A stretch of DNA of 50,895 bases from Marinobacter halodurans (GTDB taxonomy: Bacteria; Pseudomonadota; Gammaproteobacteria; Pseudomonadales; Oleiphilaceae): positions 1 through 50,895 of the forward strand of contig NZ_SJDL01000039.1 of assembly GCF_004327985.1 (NCBI RefSeq), given 5' to 3'. Position numbers and translations under genes: made by a program. Each line of letters opens with the position of its first letter. Positions within the stretch are counted from its first letter, which is position 1. Positions 28,602-37,981 of this stretch are shown piece after piece. The notes under the pieces were generated by a model. It saw only the letters and a list, made by a program, of their open reading frames with translations, searched no databases and was not told where the DNA came from.

Positions 28602-28660
28602 TGTTACCCGGTGTTACCTGGGGGAACAGTCTCGGTCTGAGAACTGATATCGAAGTAACA
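28602..28660 (+). promoter_or_regulatory. Putative CbrB binding sites upstream of the sRNA promoter
   Basis: Two direct TGTTACC copies (28602-28608 and 28612-28618) and an opposing GTAACA (28655-28660) lie 75-135 bases upstream of the sigma-54 promoter. That is the usual place for an enhancer-binding protein, and the TTAC/GTAA core matches the type of inverted site reported for CbrB. A further GTAAC and TGTTAA pair is at 28703-28717. Confidence 0.5.
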
Positions 28661-28735
28661 CCCAGGTCTAAAAAAATCCCGCCCTTCGGAAACCACTTAT
28701 TCGTAACTCATTGTTAATCAAGGATTAGAAAAAAC

Positions 28736-28751
28736 TGGCACGCGCACTGCA
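28736..28751 (+). promoter_or_regulatory. Sigma-54 (-24/-12) promoter of the CrcZ-like sRNA
   Basis: TGGCACG-CGCA-CTGCA matches the sigma-54 consensus TGGCACG-N4-TTGCW with one mismatch and correct GG/GC spacing. Transcription should begin about 12 bases after the GC, near 28762. It lies directly downstream of cbrB, as does the crcZ promoter in pseudomonads. Confidence 0.85.
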
Positions 28752-28761
28752 ATCTATACGG

Positions 28762-29120
28762 GCGAACAACAACAAGAACTGAATGACGTAGCGCCAAAAC
28801 AAGAACAAAAAGCTGCAATGCGCTCATCAACAAAAACAAGAATTGAGCGCGAGCGAACTGAGTGTTTTGGGTGCTGAGCTTTTTAGTGGTGCCTGACTGT
28901 TGCGAGTTGCAAGTGAAGAAAAGAATCGTCTTCCAGACGACCCTCCACCTGCTCCAATCTCGCAAAAGGTCATTGCCGCTCTCTGTGGTCAAAGCGTTCC
29001 GCTCGCATCATTCGCTCCCTGCTTGGAGCTTGCGTTCAACCGTTTAGAACGCGCCACAACAACAACAATGCAGATCGTCTACTCTTCTCGGCGGGTTCGT
29101 GCTTCACGTTCCCGCCTTTT
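28762..29120 (+). ncRNA. crcZ: CrcZ-like Hfq/Crc-titrating small RNA
   Basis: A predicted sRNA of about 360 bases between cbrB and pcnB, the position of crcZ in Pseudomonas. It starts at the sigma-54 promoter and ends in a GGCGGG/CCCGCC hairpin with TTTT (29090-29120). It holds several A-rich tracts of AAN triplets at about 28764-28778, 28796-28811, 28828-28843 and 29055-29069. In CrcZ such tracts bind Hfq with Crc and so relieve catabolite repression. No convincing coding frame lies inside. The identification rests on position, promoter type, A-rich tracts and terminator; sequence identity to known CrcZ was not tested. Confidence 0.85.
29090..29120 (+). terminator. Terminator of the CrcZ-like sRNA
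   Basis: GGCGGG, an inner CGTG/CACG pair, CCCGCC and TTTTGATTTT. The two nested stems are separated by TT on both sides, giving a symmetrical bulged hairpin. Confidence 0.82.
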
Positions 29121-29271
29121 GATTTTCCGGGGCCAGCTAAATGCCCTCCTTCCCGATACCCGCCGCCGAATGGTTGTTCGCCTTAATCGCGACAAACCGG
29201 TAAACTCCCTGCCTCAGGAGTTCATCAGAGGCTCCCTAATCTCGTTGTCGTCGAACCTGCCGATCGGTTTT

Positions 29272-29297
29272 TGTATGGCCAGAATCCTGGCCATACA
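29272..29297 (+). repeat. 11-bp hairpin in the pcnB leader
   Basis: TGTATGGCCAG and CTGGCCATACA form an eleven-pair perfect stem with loop AATC, 56 bases before the pcnB ATG. TTTTT precedes the stem, so it is not a terminator for the sRNA, and no T run follows on either useful side. It may affect pcnB mRNA stability or be a binding site. Confidence 0.6.
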
Positions 29298-29352
29298 GAT
29301 GGAAATCCCCTGGCAGCGCATTCATACGACCTAACCATCAGAATCTGTATCG

Positions 29353-30702
29353 ATGTTAGATAAGATAAAATCCAAGATTTTCGGGAAAGGCAAAAAACAA
29401 AAACCCGCCTACCAGCGGCAGGTCATTCCCCGCGACCAGCACTCTGTCTCACGCTCCCTGATCAGCGAACCGGCCAAGAAAGTGCTGAACCGTCTGAACA
29501 AGGCCGGTTTCGAAGCCTACCTGGTCGGCGGCGGTGTCCGTGACATCCTGCTGGACGGTCATCCCAAGGATTTCGATGTGGCCACCAACGCCACGCCGGA
29601 AGAAGTGCGGGACCTGTTTCGCAACTCCCGCATGATCGGTCGACGCTTCCGGATCGTGCACGTGCTGTTCGGCAGAGAGGTGATCGAAGTGACCACCTTC
29701 CGCGGCAACGCCATGGAAGCCGACAGCGACGACGATGACGAACGCCGCTCCAACGAGCACGGCCTGCTCCTGCGGGACAATGTCTACGGATCCATGGAAG
29801 AAGACGCACTGCGCCGTGATTTCACGGTCAACGCCCTCTACTACAGCATGGAAGACTTCAGCGTCATCGACTTCACCGGCGGCGTGGAAGACCTGAACGC
29901 CCGTCGCCTGTCGCTGATTGGCGACCCGGAAACCCGTTACCGGGAAGATCCGGTCCGGATGCTGCGAGCCATCCGCTTCGCCGCCAAACTCGACTTTACC
30001 CTCGCGCCGCAAACCGAGGAGCCGATCCATGAGCTGGCGCCGCTGCTGACCCATATTCCGCCCGCGCGCCTGTTCGACGAGGTCCTCAAACTGTTTTCCG
30101 CGGGTTACGGGGCCACCACCTACGACCTGCTCCAGCACTATGGCCTGTTCGCACCGCTGTTCCCGGCAACGGCGGTGGCGATCGAGCATGGCGAACCGGA
30201 CGGCGTCATTCGCCAGGCGCTGGAGAACACCGACCGACGCATCCATCAGGGCAAATCCGTTACCCCCTATTTCATGTACGCCGCGCTGGTCTGGCCGGCC
30301 CTGCAGGCGGAATGGAAGCGCCGCCAGGACCAGGGTGAGCCCGCCCAGCCGGCCCTGCACGCCGCCATTGCGCGGGTGATTGGCCAGCAGGTTCAGGCCA
30401 CCGCCATCCCGCGCCGTTTTTCCGGCCCCATGAAGGAAATCTGGGAACTGCAGATGCGCCTGCCCCGGCGGAATGGCAAACGCGCCTACGCCACACTCGA
30501 GCACCCGCGCTTCCGGGCCGCCTATGACTTCCTGCTGGTACGGGAGGCCGCCGGCGAGGATACGGACGGGCTGGGCCAGTGGTGGACCGACTTCCAGAAC
30601 GCCGACGAACGCGGCCGCGAGAAGATGCTGTCCGAGCTCGGCCCCTCTGGTCCCCGCAACCGGCGCCGCAAGCGTCGCAAGAAACCTCAGCCGAAGGCGT
30701 AG
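29353..30702 (+). CDS. pcnB: Poly(A) polymerase I
   Basis: Adds 3' poly(A) tails to RNA and so promotes decay. The 449-residue class II nucleotidyltransferase has the Lys-rich N-terminus, GGGVRDILLDG with the catalytic DFD in HPKDFDVATNATP, and RRDFTVNALYY. RFAAKLDF lies in the neck, and the Arg/Lys-rich tail RNRRRKRRKKPQ favours polymerase over CCA-adding enzyme, as does the context beside folK and panBC. folK starts three bases after the stop. Confidence 0.95.
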   Translation: MLDKIKSKIFGKGKKQKPAYQRQVIPRDQHSVSRSLISEPAKKVLNRLNKAGFEAYLVGGGVRDILLDGHPKDFDVATNATPEEVRDLFRNSRMIGRRFRIVHVLFGREVIEVTTFRGNAMEADSDDDDERRSNEHGLLLRDNVYGSMEEDALRRDFTVNALYYSMEDFSVIDFTGGVEDLNARRLSLIGDPETRYREDPVRMLRAIRFAAKLDFTLAPQTEEPIHELAPLLTHIPPARLFDEVLKLFSAGYGATTYDLLQHYGLFAPLFPATAVAIEHGEPDGVIRQALENTDRRIHQGKSVTPYFMYAALVWPALQAEWKRRQDQGEPAQPALHAAIARVIGQQVQATAIPRRFSGPMKEIWELQMRLPRRNGKRAYATLEHPRFRAAYDFLLVREAAGEDTDGLGQWWTDFQNADERGREKMLSELGPSGPRNRRRKRRKKPQPKA

Positions 30703-30705
30703 GTC

Positions 30706-31230
30706 ATGGCCCCGGTTGACGCCTATATCGGTCTCGGCAGCAATCTGGCCGACCCCCTGAGCCAGTTGGCCGGCGCCGTTGCGCGACTGGCCGCGCTGCC
30801 AAGGACCCAGTTGGTCGCCCAGTCCCCGTTTTACGCAAGCCGACCAGTCGGGCCGCAGGACCAGCCCGATTTCGTCAATGGCGCGGTGCACCTGCGCACC
30901 GGGCTGAGGCCGCTGGAGCTGCTCGACGCGCTACAGGCCATCGAGCAGGCCCATGATCGCGTTCGCCTGCAACGCTGGGGGCCACGGACACTGGACCTGG
31001 ACCTGTTGCTCTACGGCAACCAGCGCATCCATAACGACCGCCTGACCGTTCCCCATATCGAACTGGCCAACCGGGATTTCGTCCTCCAGCCGCTGCTGGA
31101 CCTGACGCCGGAACTGCAACTTCCCGATGGACAGCGCATTGCGGACCTGCGCCGGCATTGCGTGGACAACGGGTTACGCCGCCTTCACCCTGTCCCGGGC
31201 AGCCTTGCCTCGTCAGGGGGTGACGATTAA
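30706..31230 (+). CDS. folK: HPPK, 6-hydroxymethyl-dihydropterin pyrophosphokinase
   Basis: Transfers pyrophosphate from ATP to 6-hydroxymethyl-7,8-dihydropterin in folate synthesis. The 174-residue protein has the full family signature RWGPRTLDLDLLLYG, with both metal-binding aspartates (DLD) and the conserved Trp/Arg. It is coupled to pcnB and followed by panB, an order conserved in gammaproteobacteria. A second, degenerate homologue is at 34675-35196. Confidence 0.94.
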   Translation: MAPVDAYIGLGSNLADPLSQLAGAVARLAALPRTQLVAQSPFYASRPVGPQDQPDFVNGAVHLRTGLRPLELLDALQAIEQAHDRVRLQRWGPRTLDLDLLLYGNQRIHNDRLTVPHIELANRDFVLQPLLDLTPELQLPDGQRIADLRRHCVDNGLRRLHPVPGSLASSGGDD

Positions 31231-31287
31231 CCTAGGAAGGTTCCCGGCATCTCTTCTTCCATAATCCATCCATAAGGCAAGGATTCT

Positions 31288-32082
31288 ATGGCTGTCACCA
31301 TCAACACGCTGCGTGAACGCAAGCAGAATAACGAAACCTTTTCCGTACTGACGGCATACGATGCCACTTTCGCCCAATTGATCAGTGAAGCCGGTGTTGA
31401 TGTCATGTTGATCGGTGATTCTCTTGGCATGGTGCTGCAGGGTAACGACAGTACGCTCCCGGTGACCATGGAAGAGATGTGCTATCACACGCGAGCGGTG
31501 GCAAAAGGCAATCGGGGCGCCCTGATCATGGCGGACATGCCGTTCATGAGCTATGGCACCACCGCAGCCGCCCTGGACAATGCCGCTGCCTTGATGCGCG
31601 CCGGCGCCCAGGCCCTCAAGCTGGAGGGAGCCGACTGGATGAAGGACACCATCCACGCCCTGAGCCAACGGGGTGTGCCGGTGTGCGCCCACCTGGGTCT
31701 GACGCCGCAGTTCGTCAACAAGTTTGGCGGTTACAAGGTGCAGGGGCGTAGCGATGCCCAGGCGGACGCCATGGTCGAGCACGCTCGCCTGCTGGTGGAC
31801 GCCGGTGCCGACGTCATCCTGCTGGAGTGCGTACCCGCAGCGCTGGCCAAACGCATTACCGAGAGTGTCGACGCGCCGGTTATCGGCATTGGCGCCGGTC
31901 CGGACACGGACGGCCAGGTTCTGGTCATGCACGACATGCTGGGCGCCAACACCGGACGCACACCCCGTTTCGTCAAGAATTTCCTGGCGGAGGCGGCTTC
32001 GATCCAGGGCGCCTTCGAGGCCTACGTGGCCGCCGTCCGGGACAGACGCTTTCCTGCTGAGGAGCACACGTTCAAGTCATGA
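31288..32082 (+). CDS. panB: Ketopantoate hydroxymethyltransferase
   Basis: First committed step of pantothenate synthesis: adds a hydroxymethyl group from methylene-THF to alpha-ketoisovalerate. The 264-residue TIM-barrel protein shows [38 protein letters not shown] and [11 protein letters not shown], all typical. AAGGA precedes the ATG. The stop overlaps the panC start by four bases. Confidence 0.97.
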   Translation: MAVTINTLRERKQNNETFSVLTAYDATFAQLISEAGVDVMLIGDSLGMVLQGNDSTLPVTMEEMCYHTRAVAKGNRGALIMADMPFMSYGTTAAALDNAAALMRAGAQALKLEGADWMKDTIHALSQRGVPVCAHLGLTPQFVNKFGGYKVQGRSDAQADAMVEHARLLVDAGADVILLECVPAALAKRITESVDAPVIGIGAGPDTDGQVLVMHDMLGANTGRTPRFVKNFLAEAASIQGAFEAYVAAVRDRRFPAEEHTFKS

Positions 32083-32927
32083 GAACGGTACATACGGTCC
32101 GGGAGCTTCGCGCGCTCCTGAACAGCCATCGCCAGCACGGCCACCGGATCGGGCTGGTACCCACCATGGGCAACCTGCACGCCGGCCACATGTCCCTGGT
32201 CGAGAAGGCCCTGCAACAAGCCGACGTGGTGGTGACGAGCATCTTCGTCAATCCCATGCAGTTCGGCGTCGGCGAGGACCTGGAAACCTATCCGCGCACC
32301 CTGCGGGACGACCAGGAGAAGCTGGAGGCCGCCGGCAACCACATCGTCTTTGCACCCAGCGTCGAGGAAGTCTATCCCCATGGCCTAGTCCAGCAGACCC
32401 AGGTTTCGGTGCCCGGGGTGAGCGAAGGTCATTGCGGCGCCAGCCGGCCCGGCCACTTTGACGGCGTGTCCACGGTCGTCTCCATGCTGTTCAACATGGT
32501 CCAGCCGAACGTGGCGGTTTTTGGCGAGAAAGACTTCCAGCAACTGGCCGTCATCCGCAAGATGGTCAGCGACCTGTTCATGCCGATCGAGATCGTCGGT
32601 GCCCCCACACATCGTGAGAACGACGGTCTCGCCCGCAGTTCCCGCAACAGCTACCTGAGCGAGCAGGAACGGGCCATCGCCCCCGCGCTGTTCGGGACCC
32701 TGCAAGCCACGGCACGGGCCCTCAAGGACGGCAATACCGACTTCGCCGCACTGGAAAGCGAGGCGCAGACCCGTCTGACCGCAGCCGGCTTCCGGCCGGA
32801 CTACTACAACATCGTGAACAGCCTGACGCTGAAGCCGGCACAGAAAGATGACGCACAGATCACCATCCTTGCTGCCGCCTTTCTGGGAACCACTCGACTG
32901 ATCGACAACCTATCCATTAACCGCTAG
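32079..32927 (+). CDS. panC: Pantothenate synthetase
   Basis: Condenses pantoate and beta-alanine with ATP to give pantothenate. The 282-residue protein has the HIGH-like [36 protein letters not shown] and the KMSKS-like region [12 protein letters not shown]. It is translationally coupled to panB. No panD (beta-alanine supply) lies nearby. Confidence 0.97.
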   Translation: MRTVHTVRELRALLNSHRQHGHRIGLVPTMGNLHAGHMSLVEKALQQADVVVTSIFVNPMQFGVGEDLETYPRTLRDDQEKLEAAGNHIVFAPSVEEVYPHGLVQQTQVSVPGVSEGHCGASRPGHFDGVSTVVSMLFNMVQPNVAVFGEKDFQQLAVIRKMVSDLFMPIEIVGAPTHRENDGLARSSRNSYLSEQERAIAPALFGTLQATARALKDGNTDFAALESEAQTRLTAAGFRPDYYNIVNSLTLKPAQKDDAQITILAAAFLGTTRLIDNLSINR

Positions 32928-32986
32928 TGGCAGTGCCGGGCCAACCAGGGCCCGGCGCCGCAACGGCAACCCACCGGGGAGAGGAC

Positions 32987-34651
32987 ATGAGTACGAGCAA
33001 GCCAGGACTGACTGAAAAGCCGGAATGGAAAGCCCTGATCGACCATCAGGCCAGTCTGAAAAACACCCACATGCGGGACCTGTTCGACCAGGACCCGGAG
33101 CGTTTCCGGAACTACTTCACCACAGCCGCCGGCATCTCCCTGGACTACTCGAAGAACCTGATCACCCGCGATACCATGCCCCACCTGATGGCGCTGGCGC
33201 GGGCCTGTAAGGTACCGGAACAGATTGAAGCCATGTTCCGCGGCGACAACATCAACACCAGCGAAAACCGGCCGGCCCTGCACATTGCCCTGCGCAACCT
33301 GAGCGATGATCCGGTCCATGTCGGCAATGACGACATCATGCCGGAGGTACGCTCAACACTGGCACGCATGGAAGAGTTCGTCTGGCGCATCCGCAGCACC
33401 CAGTGGCGCGGCTTCACCAACAAGCCCTTCACCGATGTGGTCAGTATCGGAATCGGCGGCTCCTTCCTCGGCCCCAAACTGGTATCGGCAGCGCTCAAAC
33501 CCTACTGGCACGGCCGCCTCAACTGCCATTACGTGGCCAACATCGACGGCAGTCACATCACCGAGGTGCTACGCCACATCAACCCGGAAACCACCCTGTT
33601 CCTGATCCAGTCCAAATCGTTCCGGACCCAGGAAACGCTGGAAAACACCAAGGTGGCCCGGGAGTGGTTCCTCCACAACGGCGGCGACGAGGCTTTGATT
33701 TCCAAGCATTTCGTGGCGGTCACCGCCAACGAGAAGGAAGCGATCGATTTCGGGATTGCCGAGGAAAACATCTTCCCCATGTGGGACTGGGTCGGCGGAC
33801 GATACTCGCTGTGGTCCGCGATCGGCCTGCCCACCGCGCTGACCATCGGCATGGAAAACTTCCGCTCGCTGCTGTCCGGCGCCCACGCCATGGACCAGCA
33901 TTTCAAGAATGCCCCGCTGGAAGACAACCTGCCGGTGATCCTTGCCCTGCTGGGCATCTGGTACGGCAACTTCTGGGGCGCCGATGCCCATGCGATCCTG
34001 CCCTACGACCATTACCTGCGTGGCCTGCCAGCCCACCTGCAGCAACTGGACATGGAAAGTAACGGCAAGTGCGTGACCCACGACGGCACGTCCGTGGACT
34101 ACCAGACCGGCCCGATCATCTGGGGCGGCGCCGGCGCCAACGGCCAGCACGCCTACCACCAGTTGCTGCACCAGGGCACGCGCATGTCACCGGCGGATTT
34201 CATTATCCCGCTGCGCACCCACAACCCGGTCGCCACGCACCACGCGATCCTGTTCGCCAACTGCCTGAGCCAGGCCCAGGCCCTGATGCGCGGCAAGAAC
34301 CTCGACGAAGCCCGGGCGGAATTGCGCGAACAGGGGCTCGACGAAGCGGCCATCGAAAAACTGGCGCCACACAAAGTCATTCCGGGTAACAAGCCGTCGA
34401 ACACCATCCTGTTCGAGCGCAGCACGCCACGCACCGTGGGCGCACTGGTCGCGCTCTACGAGCACAAGACGTTCGTGCAGGGCGCGATCTGGGACGTGGA
34501 TTCGTTCGATCAGTGGGGCGTGGAGCTGGGCAAGCAACTGGGACAGGACATTCTCGACCGCCTGCTGGCGTCCAGCGACGACAAGCGGACCGACAGCTCA
34601 ACCGATGGCCTGATCGACCTGTTCCGCCGCAAACACAAGGACGACGCCTGA
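32987..34651 (+). CDS. pgi: Glucose-6-phosphate isomerase
   Basis: Interconverts glucose-6-phosphate and fructose-6-phosphate. From ATG 32987 the protein has 554 residues, close to the E. coli length. That start has GGGGAGAGGA just upstream; an open frame reaching back to 32927 adds residues unlike the family. Signatures include SIGIGGSFLGPKL, SKSFRTQETL, VGGRYSLWSAIGLP with the active-site Arg, the catalytic Glu in DMESNGK, and GGAGANGQHAYHQLLHQG. The order panB-panC-pgi occurs in pseudomonads. Confidence 0.96.
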   Translation: MSTSKPGLTEKPEWKALIDHQASLKNTHMRDLFDQDPERFRNYFTTAAGISLDYSKNLITRDTMPHLMALARACKVPEQIEAMFRGDNINTSENRPALHIALRNLSDDPVHVGNDDIMPEVRSTLARMEEFVWRIRSTQWRGFTNKPFTDVVSIGIGGSFLGPKLVSAALKPYWHGRLNCHYVANIDGSHITEVLRHINPETTLFLIQSKSFRTQETLENTKVAREWFLHNGGDEALISKHFVAVTANEKEAIDFGIAEENIFPMWDWVGGRYSLWSAIGLPTALTIGMENFRSLLSGAHAMDQHFKNAPLEDNLPVILALLGIWYGNFWGADAHAILPYDHYLRGLPAHLQQLDMESNGKCVTHDGTSVDYQTGPIIWGGAGANGQHAYHQLLHQGTRMSPADFIIPLRTHNPVATHHAILFANCLSQAQALMRGKNLDEARAELREQGLDEAAIEKLAPHKVIPGNKPSNTILFERSTPRTVGALVALYEHKTFVQGAIWDVDSFDQWGVELGKQLGQDILDRLLASSDDKRTDSSTDGLIDLFRRKHKDDA

Positions 34652-34674
34652 GGCCGGGCGCCCGTGCTGACCGC

Positions 34675-35196
34675 TCAGGGGCGGGGCGAGATCGCCCGCC
34701 CCTGCCAGCGGAACGGGATGGGCCACAGTTTCTGGTCGCCGGTGTATTCGGCCCAGAGCTGCTGGTAGGCCACTTTCTTTTCCGGATGGAGCACCGCCGG
34801 TGCGATCTCCGCCAGAGGCCGGAGGACAAACGCATTGGTGAGGATTTCGCCGCGCGGCAACTCCACGCCGTCAATCACACCGACCCGATCGTCATAGGTC
34901 AGGATATCCAGGTCCAGCGTCCGCGGGCTGAACTTCGGCATTCCGGGGCGGCGCCCGTTCTCAACTTCCAGCGCCTTGAGAAAACGTGACAGCGTCGCGA
35001 TGGACTCCTCCGTACGGATGCCCACGACCATGTTATAGAAGGGACTGCCGTCGAAGCCGACCGACTCACTTTCATAGACGGATGAGACCCCAATAAGCTC
35101 ATAACGCTCCGCCAGTGCATTCAGGGCGGCGAGAACGTGGCGTTCCCGATCGACGTTACTACCAATACCGAGATAGACGGTCGCTGCGTAGGACAC
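34675..35196 (-). CDS. folK: Second FolK-like protein (HPPK fold, degenerate signature)
   Basis: 173 residues of the HPPK fold, beginning YLGIGSN after the GTG start (35194-35196, sharing one base with the folB stop). It keeps PRTLDLDILTYDD with the two metal aspartates. However, the conserved R-W-G before PR is replaced by K-F-S, and the nucleotide-binding arginines are not obvious. An active HPPK is already encoded at 30706. Its coupling to folB suggests a folate-related role, perhaps a specialised pyrophosphokinase, or a copy kept with altered activity. Confidence 0.85.
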   Translation of the reverse strand: MSYAATVYLGIGSNVDRERHVLAALNALAERYELIGVSSVYESESVGFDGSPFYNMVVGIRTEESIATLSRFLKALEVENGRRPGMPKFSPRTLDLDILTYDDRVGVIDGVELPRGEILTNAFVLRPLAEIAPAVLHPEKKVAYQQLWAEYTGDQKLWPIPFRWQGRAISPRP

Positions 35197-35552
35197 TAGC
35201 GGCTCCCCCGTTCGATACGCACCCCGACGCTGCGCGCGTCCGGAACGGCACCGGGCTTGCGCAGGCACAAACTCAACCAGCTTACACCGTGGCGCTTGCG
35301 AATCTCCGCAGCCAGGGATTCCGCAGCAGCCTCCAGCAGTCGGGGCCGATTGTCCCTGAACCACCGGCGAATCGTTTCGCTGACAGCGGCGTAATCCAAC
35401 GCATCAGCGACATTGTCGCTGGCCCCCGGCGCCCGGTTGCCCCAGGCCATCTCCAGGTCAATTTCCAGACGCTGCAGGACATGCCGCTCCCATTCGTAGT
35501 CACCGATGACGGTTTCCACGACGAGCCCTTCGATAAATACCGTGTCAGTCAC
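35196..35552 (-). CDS. folB: Dihydroneopterin aldolase
   Basis: Cleaves 7,8-dihydroneopterin to 6-hydroxymethyl-dihydropterin in folate synthesis. The 118-residue protein starts TDTVFIEGLVVETVIGDYEWE with the conserved pterin-site Glu. It has the DYAAVSETI segment, and the conserved lysine in RKPGAVPDA close to the C-terminus. It is coupled to the second folK-like gene and divergent from plsY. Confidence 0.94.
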   Translation of the reverse strand: MTDTVFIEGLVVETVIGDYEWERHVLQRLEIDLEMAWGNRAPGASDNVADALDYAAVSETIRRWFRDNRPRLLEAAAESLAAEIRKRHGVSWLSLCLRKPGAVPDARSVGVRIERGSR

Positions 35553-35694
35553 GGGTCAGTCGCCCTCATTAAAAACTTGCGGCCTGCATCACATTCCCAT
35601 TAACGTAAAATCAGGCCTTTCTCCCAACGCACACGTAATGATCGACGTGCGGGGGAGCGATTCTCGCACAATCGACAGTTCGACGTCTCTGCCC

Positions 35695-36279
35695 ATGCCT
35701 GAAACCGCACTGACTGTGATCACCGGTCTCTTCGCCTACCTCATGGGCTCGATCCTGTTCGCTCCCGTCATCTGCCGGCTGTGGCGACTGCCGGACCCGC
35801 GCGCCCTTGGCTCAGGCAACCCCGGGGCCACTAACGTCTACCGCGCCGGCGGCTGGCTGCCGGCTCTGCTGACCCTGGTGCTGGACGCCATCAAGGGCGC
35901 CATCCCGGTCTGGCTGGGGCTCTGGCTGCAACTCAGTCCGGTAGCCCTGGCGATTGTCGCCCTCTGCGCGGTCACCGGACACATGCTGCCACTGTTTGCC
36001 CGCTTCCAGGGCGGCAAGGGCGTCGCTACCGCGCTGGGTGCCGGCCTGGCCCTGGCACCGATGACCACCGTGATACTGGCCGGCCTGTGGGGCCTGATCC
36101 TATGGCGCTGGCATATCTCGTCACTGGCGTCAGTGGCCGCGGCGGCGGCCGGCCCGATCGTCAGCGCACTGCTGGAACCCGATGCCCTACCCCTGTTCGG
36201 CCTGCTGACGCTGCTGATCCTGGTTCGTCACCGGGACAACCTGATCCGTCTGGCACAGCGCCGGGAACCCCCAGTCTGA
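35695..36279 (+). CDS. plsY: Glycerol-3-phosphate acyltransferase PlsY
   Basis: Acylates glycerol-3-phosphate from acyl-phosphate in the inner membrane to start phospholipid synthesis. From ATG 35695 the 194-residue protein has five predicted helices and the three PlsY motifs: GSGNPGATNVYRAGG, FQGGKGVAT and the C-terminal LVRHRDNLIRL. The open frame extends upstream to 35506, overlapping folB, but only the chosen start places helix 1 at the N-terminus as in E. coli YgiH. The ribosome binding site is weak. It converges on tsaD with no gap. Confidence 0.94.
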   Translation: MPETALTVITGLFAYLMGSILFAPVICRLWRLPDPRALGSGNPGATNVYRAGGWLPALLTLVLDAIKGAIPVWLGLWLQLSPVALAIVALCAVTGHMLPLFARFQGGKGVATALGAGLALAPMTTVILAGLWGLILWRWHISSLASVAAAAAGPIVSALLEPDALPLFGLLTLLILVRHRDNLIRLAQRREPPV

Positions 36280-37347
36280 CTACGTCCGGGTCGCCTCCTT
36301 CAGGCCGTTGAGGCACGTCGCCTCCAGCGACGGCAGCGTATTCATCGGCCAGCGCGGTACCGCAACAATCCGGTCGCCGTCACGCTGCCCCGCGAGCAGG
36401 CGCTGGCAGCCGGCATAGGCAATCATGGCGCCGTTATCGGTACAGAATTCCGGGCGCGCGTAAAACACCTCCGCCCGCAACTTGCCGACCATTGACTCCA
36501 ACGCGGCCCGCAGTCGCCGGTTGGCACTGACCCCGCCAGCCACGACCAGCCGCTTGCAGCCCGACGCTTCCAGCGCCCGCCGGCACTTGATCGCCAGGGT
36601 ATCCACCACCGCACTCTCGAACGCCAGCGCGATATCGGCCCGGGTCTGGTCGTCCAGACCGCCGCTGGCTTCCGCCTCGTTCACCGTATTGAGCGTGTAG
36701 GTCTTCAGACCGCTGAAACTGAAATCCAGTCCGGGCCGGTCCGTCATCGGGCGCGGGAAGCGGTAGCGCCCCGCCCGCCCCTGCTCGGCCAGTTTGGCCA
36801 CGCGCGGGCCGCCCGGATAGTCCAGCCCCAACATCTTGGCGGTCTTGTCGAAGGCCTCGCCGGCGGCATCATCCACCGATTCACCCAGCAACTCATACTG
36901 GCCAATGCCATCCACCCGGACCAGTTGGGTATGGCCACCGGACACCAGCAGCGCCACGAACGGGAACGCCGGCGGATTGTCTTCCAGCATGGGCGCCAGC
37001 AGGTGTCCTTCCATGTGGTGTACGCCGAGGACCGGGATATCCAGCGCCAATGCCAGTGCATGGGCCACCGAACCGCCCACCATCAGCGCGCCGATCAGTC
37101 CGGGGCCGGCGGTGTAGGTCACCGCGTCCAGGTCGTGACGAGTGCAACCCGCCTCGGAAAGCACCTGGTCGCACAACGGCAGCAGCTTGCGCACGTGATC
37201 CCGCGACGCCAGCTCCGGCACCACGCCGCCATAGTCGGCATGCATGTCGATCTGGCTGAACAGCGCGTGGGCCAGGAGGCCGCGCTCGTTGTCGAACAGC
37301 GCGACACCGGTTTCATCGCAGGATGTCTCAATTCCCAGAACCAGCAT
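36280..37347 (-). CDS. tsaD: tRNA threonylcarbamoyladenosine synthase subunit TsaD
   Basis: Catalytic subunit of the t6A37 modification machinery with TsaB and TsaE. The 355-residue ASKHA-fold protein opens with [12 protein letters not shown], has the metal-binding [30 protein letters not shown] and [13 protein letters not shown] 37347 is preferred over 37374 because GGAAG lies seven bases before it. A -10 TGGTAAAAT is at 37404-37412 on the minus strand. It diverges from rpsU, the classical arrangement. Confidence 0.97.
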   Translation of the reverse strand: MLVLGIETSCDETGVALFDNERGLLAHALFSQIDMHADYGGVVPELASRDHVRKLLPLCDQVLSEAGCTRHDLDAVTYTAGPGLIGALMVGGSVAHALALALDIPVLGVHHMEGHLLAPMLEDNPPAFPFVALLVSGGHTQLVRVDGIGQYELLGESVDDAAGEAFDKTAKMLGLDYPGGPRVAKLAEQGRAGRYRFPRPMTDRPGLDFSFSGLKTYTLNTVNEAEASGGLDDQTRADIALAFESAVVDTLAIKCRRALEASGCKRLVVAGGVSANRRLRAALESMVGKLRAEVFYARPEFCTDNGAMIAYAGCQRLLAGQRDGDRIVAVPRWPMNTLPSLEATCLNGLKEATRT

Positions 37348-37480
37348 ATTGAACTTCCATAGGGTTGCCCCCATAACCGGGGCAGGTAAAAAAATGACGC
37401 CGTATTTTACCAGATCAGGGCCGCCGCCGGCGCTGTGGTTTTCCCTGGCCCCGGATGACCGGGATGATCGAATTGGGCGC

Positions 37481-37510
37481 TTTACAACCAGCCTGGGAAA
37501 ACGCTATCAT
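37481..37510 (+). promoter_or_regulatory. Promoter of the rpsU-dnaG-rpoD operon
   Basis: TTTACA (37481-37486), an 18-base spacer and TATCAT (37505-37510) followed by TGCCGCCC. It lies in the 313-base gap between the divergent tsaD and rpsU genes, which otherwise holds only the opposite tsaD -10. The rpsU leader would be about 145 bases. Confidence 0.55.
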
Positions 37511-37660
37511 TGCCGCCCTTAAATCTGCGCTGGTCGAGTTTTAGACAATTCTGTACCGATCTGCGCCGGATCAACCGAATCATCAGCGCCAGGCACGGGC
37601 CCCGGCCCGCGCGGGAACTGAACTCAAACCGAATCGATCTTAAAGGTAGGTGATTTTCGA

Positions 37661-37876
37661 ATGCCAGCTGTTAAAGTGAAAGAGAATGAGCCATTCGACG
37701 TAGCGCTGCGTCGCTTCAAGCGGTCTTGTGAAAAGGCCGGCATTCTGTCCGAAGTGCGTCGTCGCGAGCACTACGAGAAGCCGACTGCCGTTCGTAAGCG
37801 CAAAGCTGCTGCTGCCGTCAAGCGCCATCTCAAGAAGCTTCAGCGGGAACAGCGCAAGTTCGAGCGTCTGTACTGA
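37661..37876 (+). CDS. rpsU: 30S ribosomal protein bS21
   Basis: Small basic ribosomal protein needed for translation initiation. All 71 residues match the family: [20 protein letters not shown] (shown in part), [16 protein letters not shown] and the Lys/Arg-rich tail ending RKFERLY. AGGTAGGTGA precedes the ATG. It is the first gene of the macromolecular-synthesis operon with dnaG and rpoD. Confidence 0.98.
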   Translation: MPAVKVKENEPFDVALRRFKRSCEKAGILSEVRRREHYEKPTAVRKRKAAAAVKRHLKKLQREQRKFERLY

Positions 37877-37948
37877 GTTTCAGACCGCCCGGAATTGCCG
37901 CTTCACATTCCCTTCCCGGTCAGCCGGGCTGTGGAATGCATGCATCCG

Positions 37949-37981
37949 ATGCCGTCGAGGCCCTGCTTCGGCGGCATTTTT
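37949..37981 (+). terminator. Attenuator between rpsU and dnaG
   Basis: ATGCCG and CGGCAT with a GC-rich interior, followed by TTTTT, about 70 bases after the rpsU stop. A partial terminator at this place is known in E. coli, where it lowers dnaG expression relative to rpsU. Confidence 0.72.

Noticed and set aside
28714-29334. Short open frames inside the crcZ-like region (92 residues minus, 61 and 144 residues plus)
   Set aside because: No ribosome binding sites and low-complexity products from A-rich tracts; the sigma-54 promoter and terminator explain the region as an sRNA.
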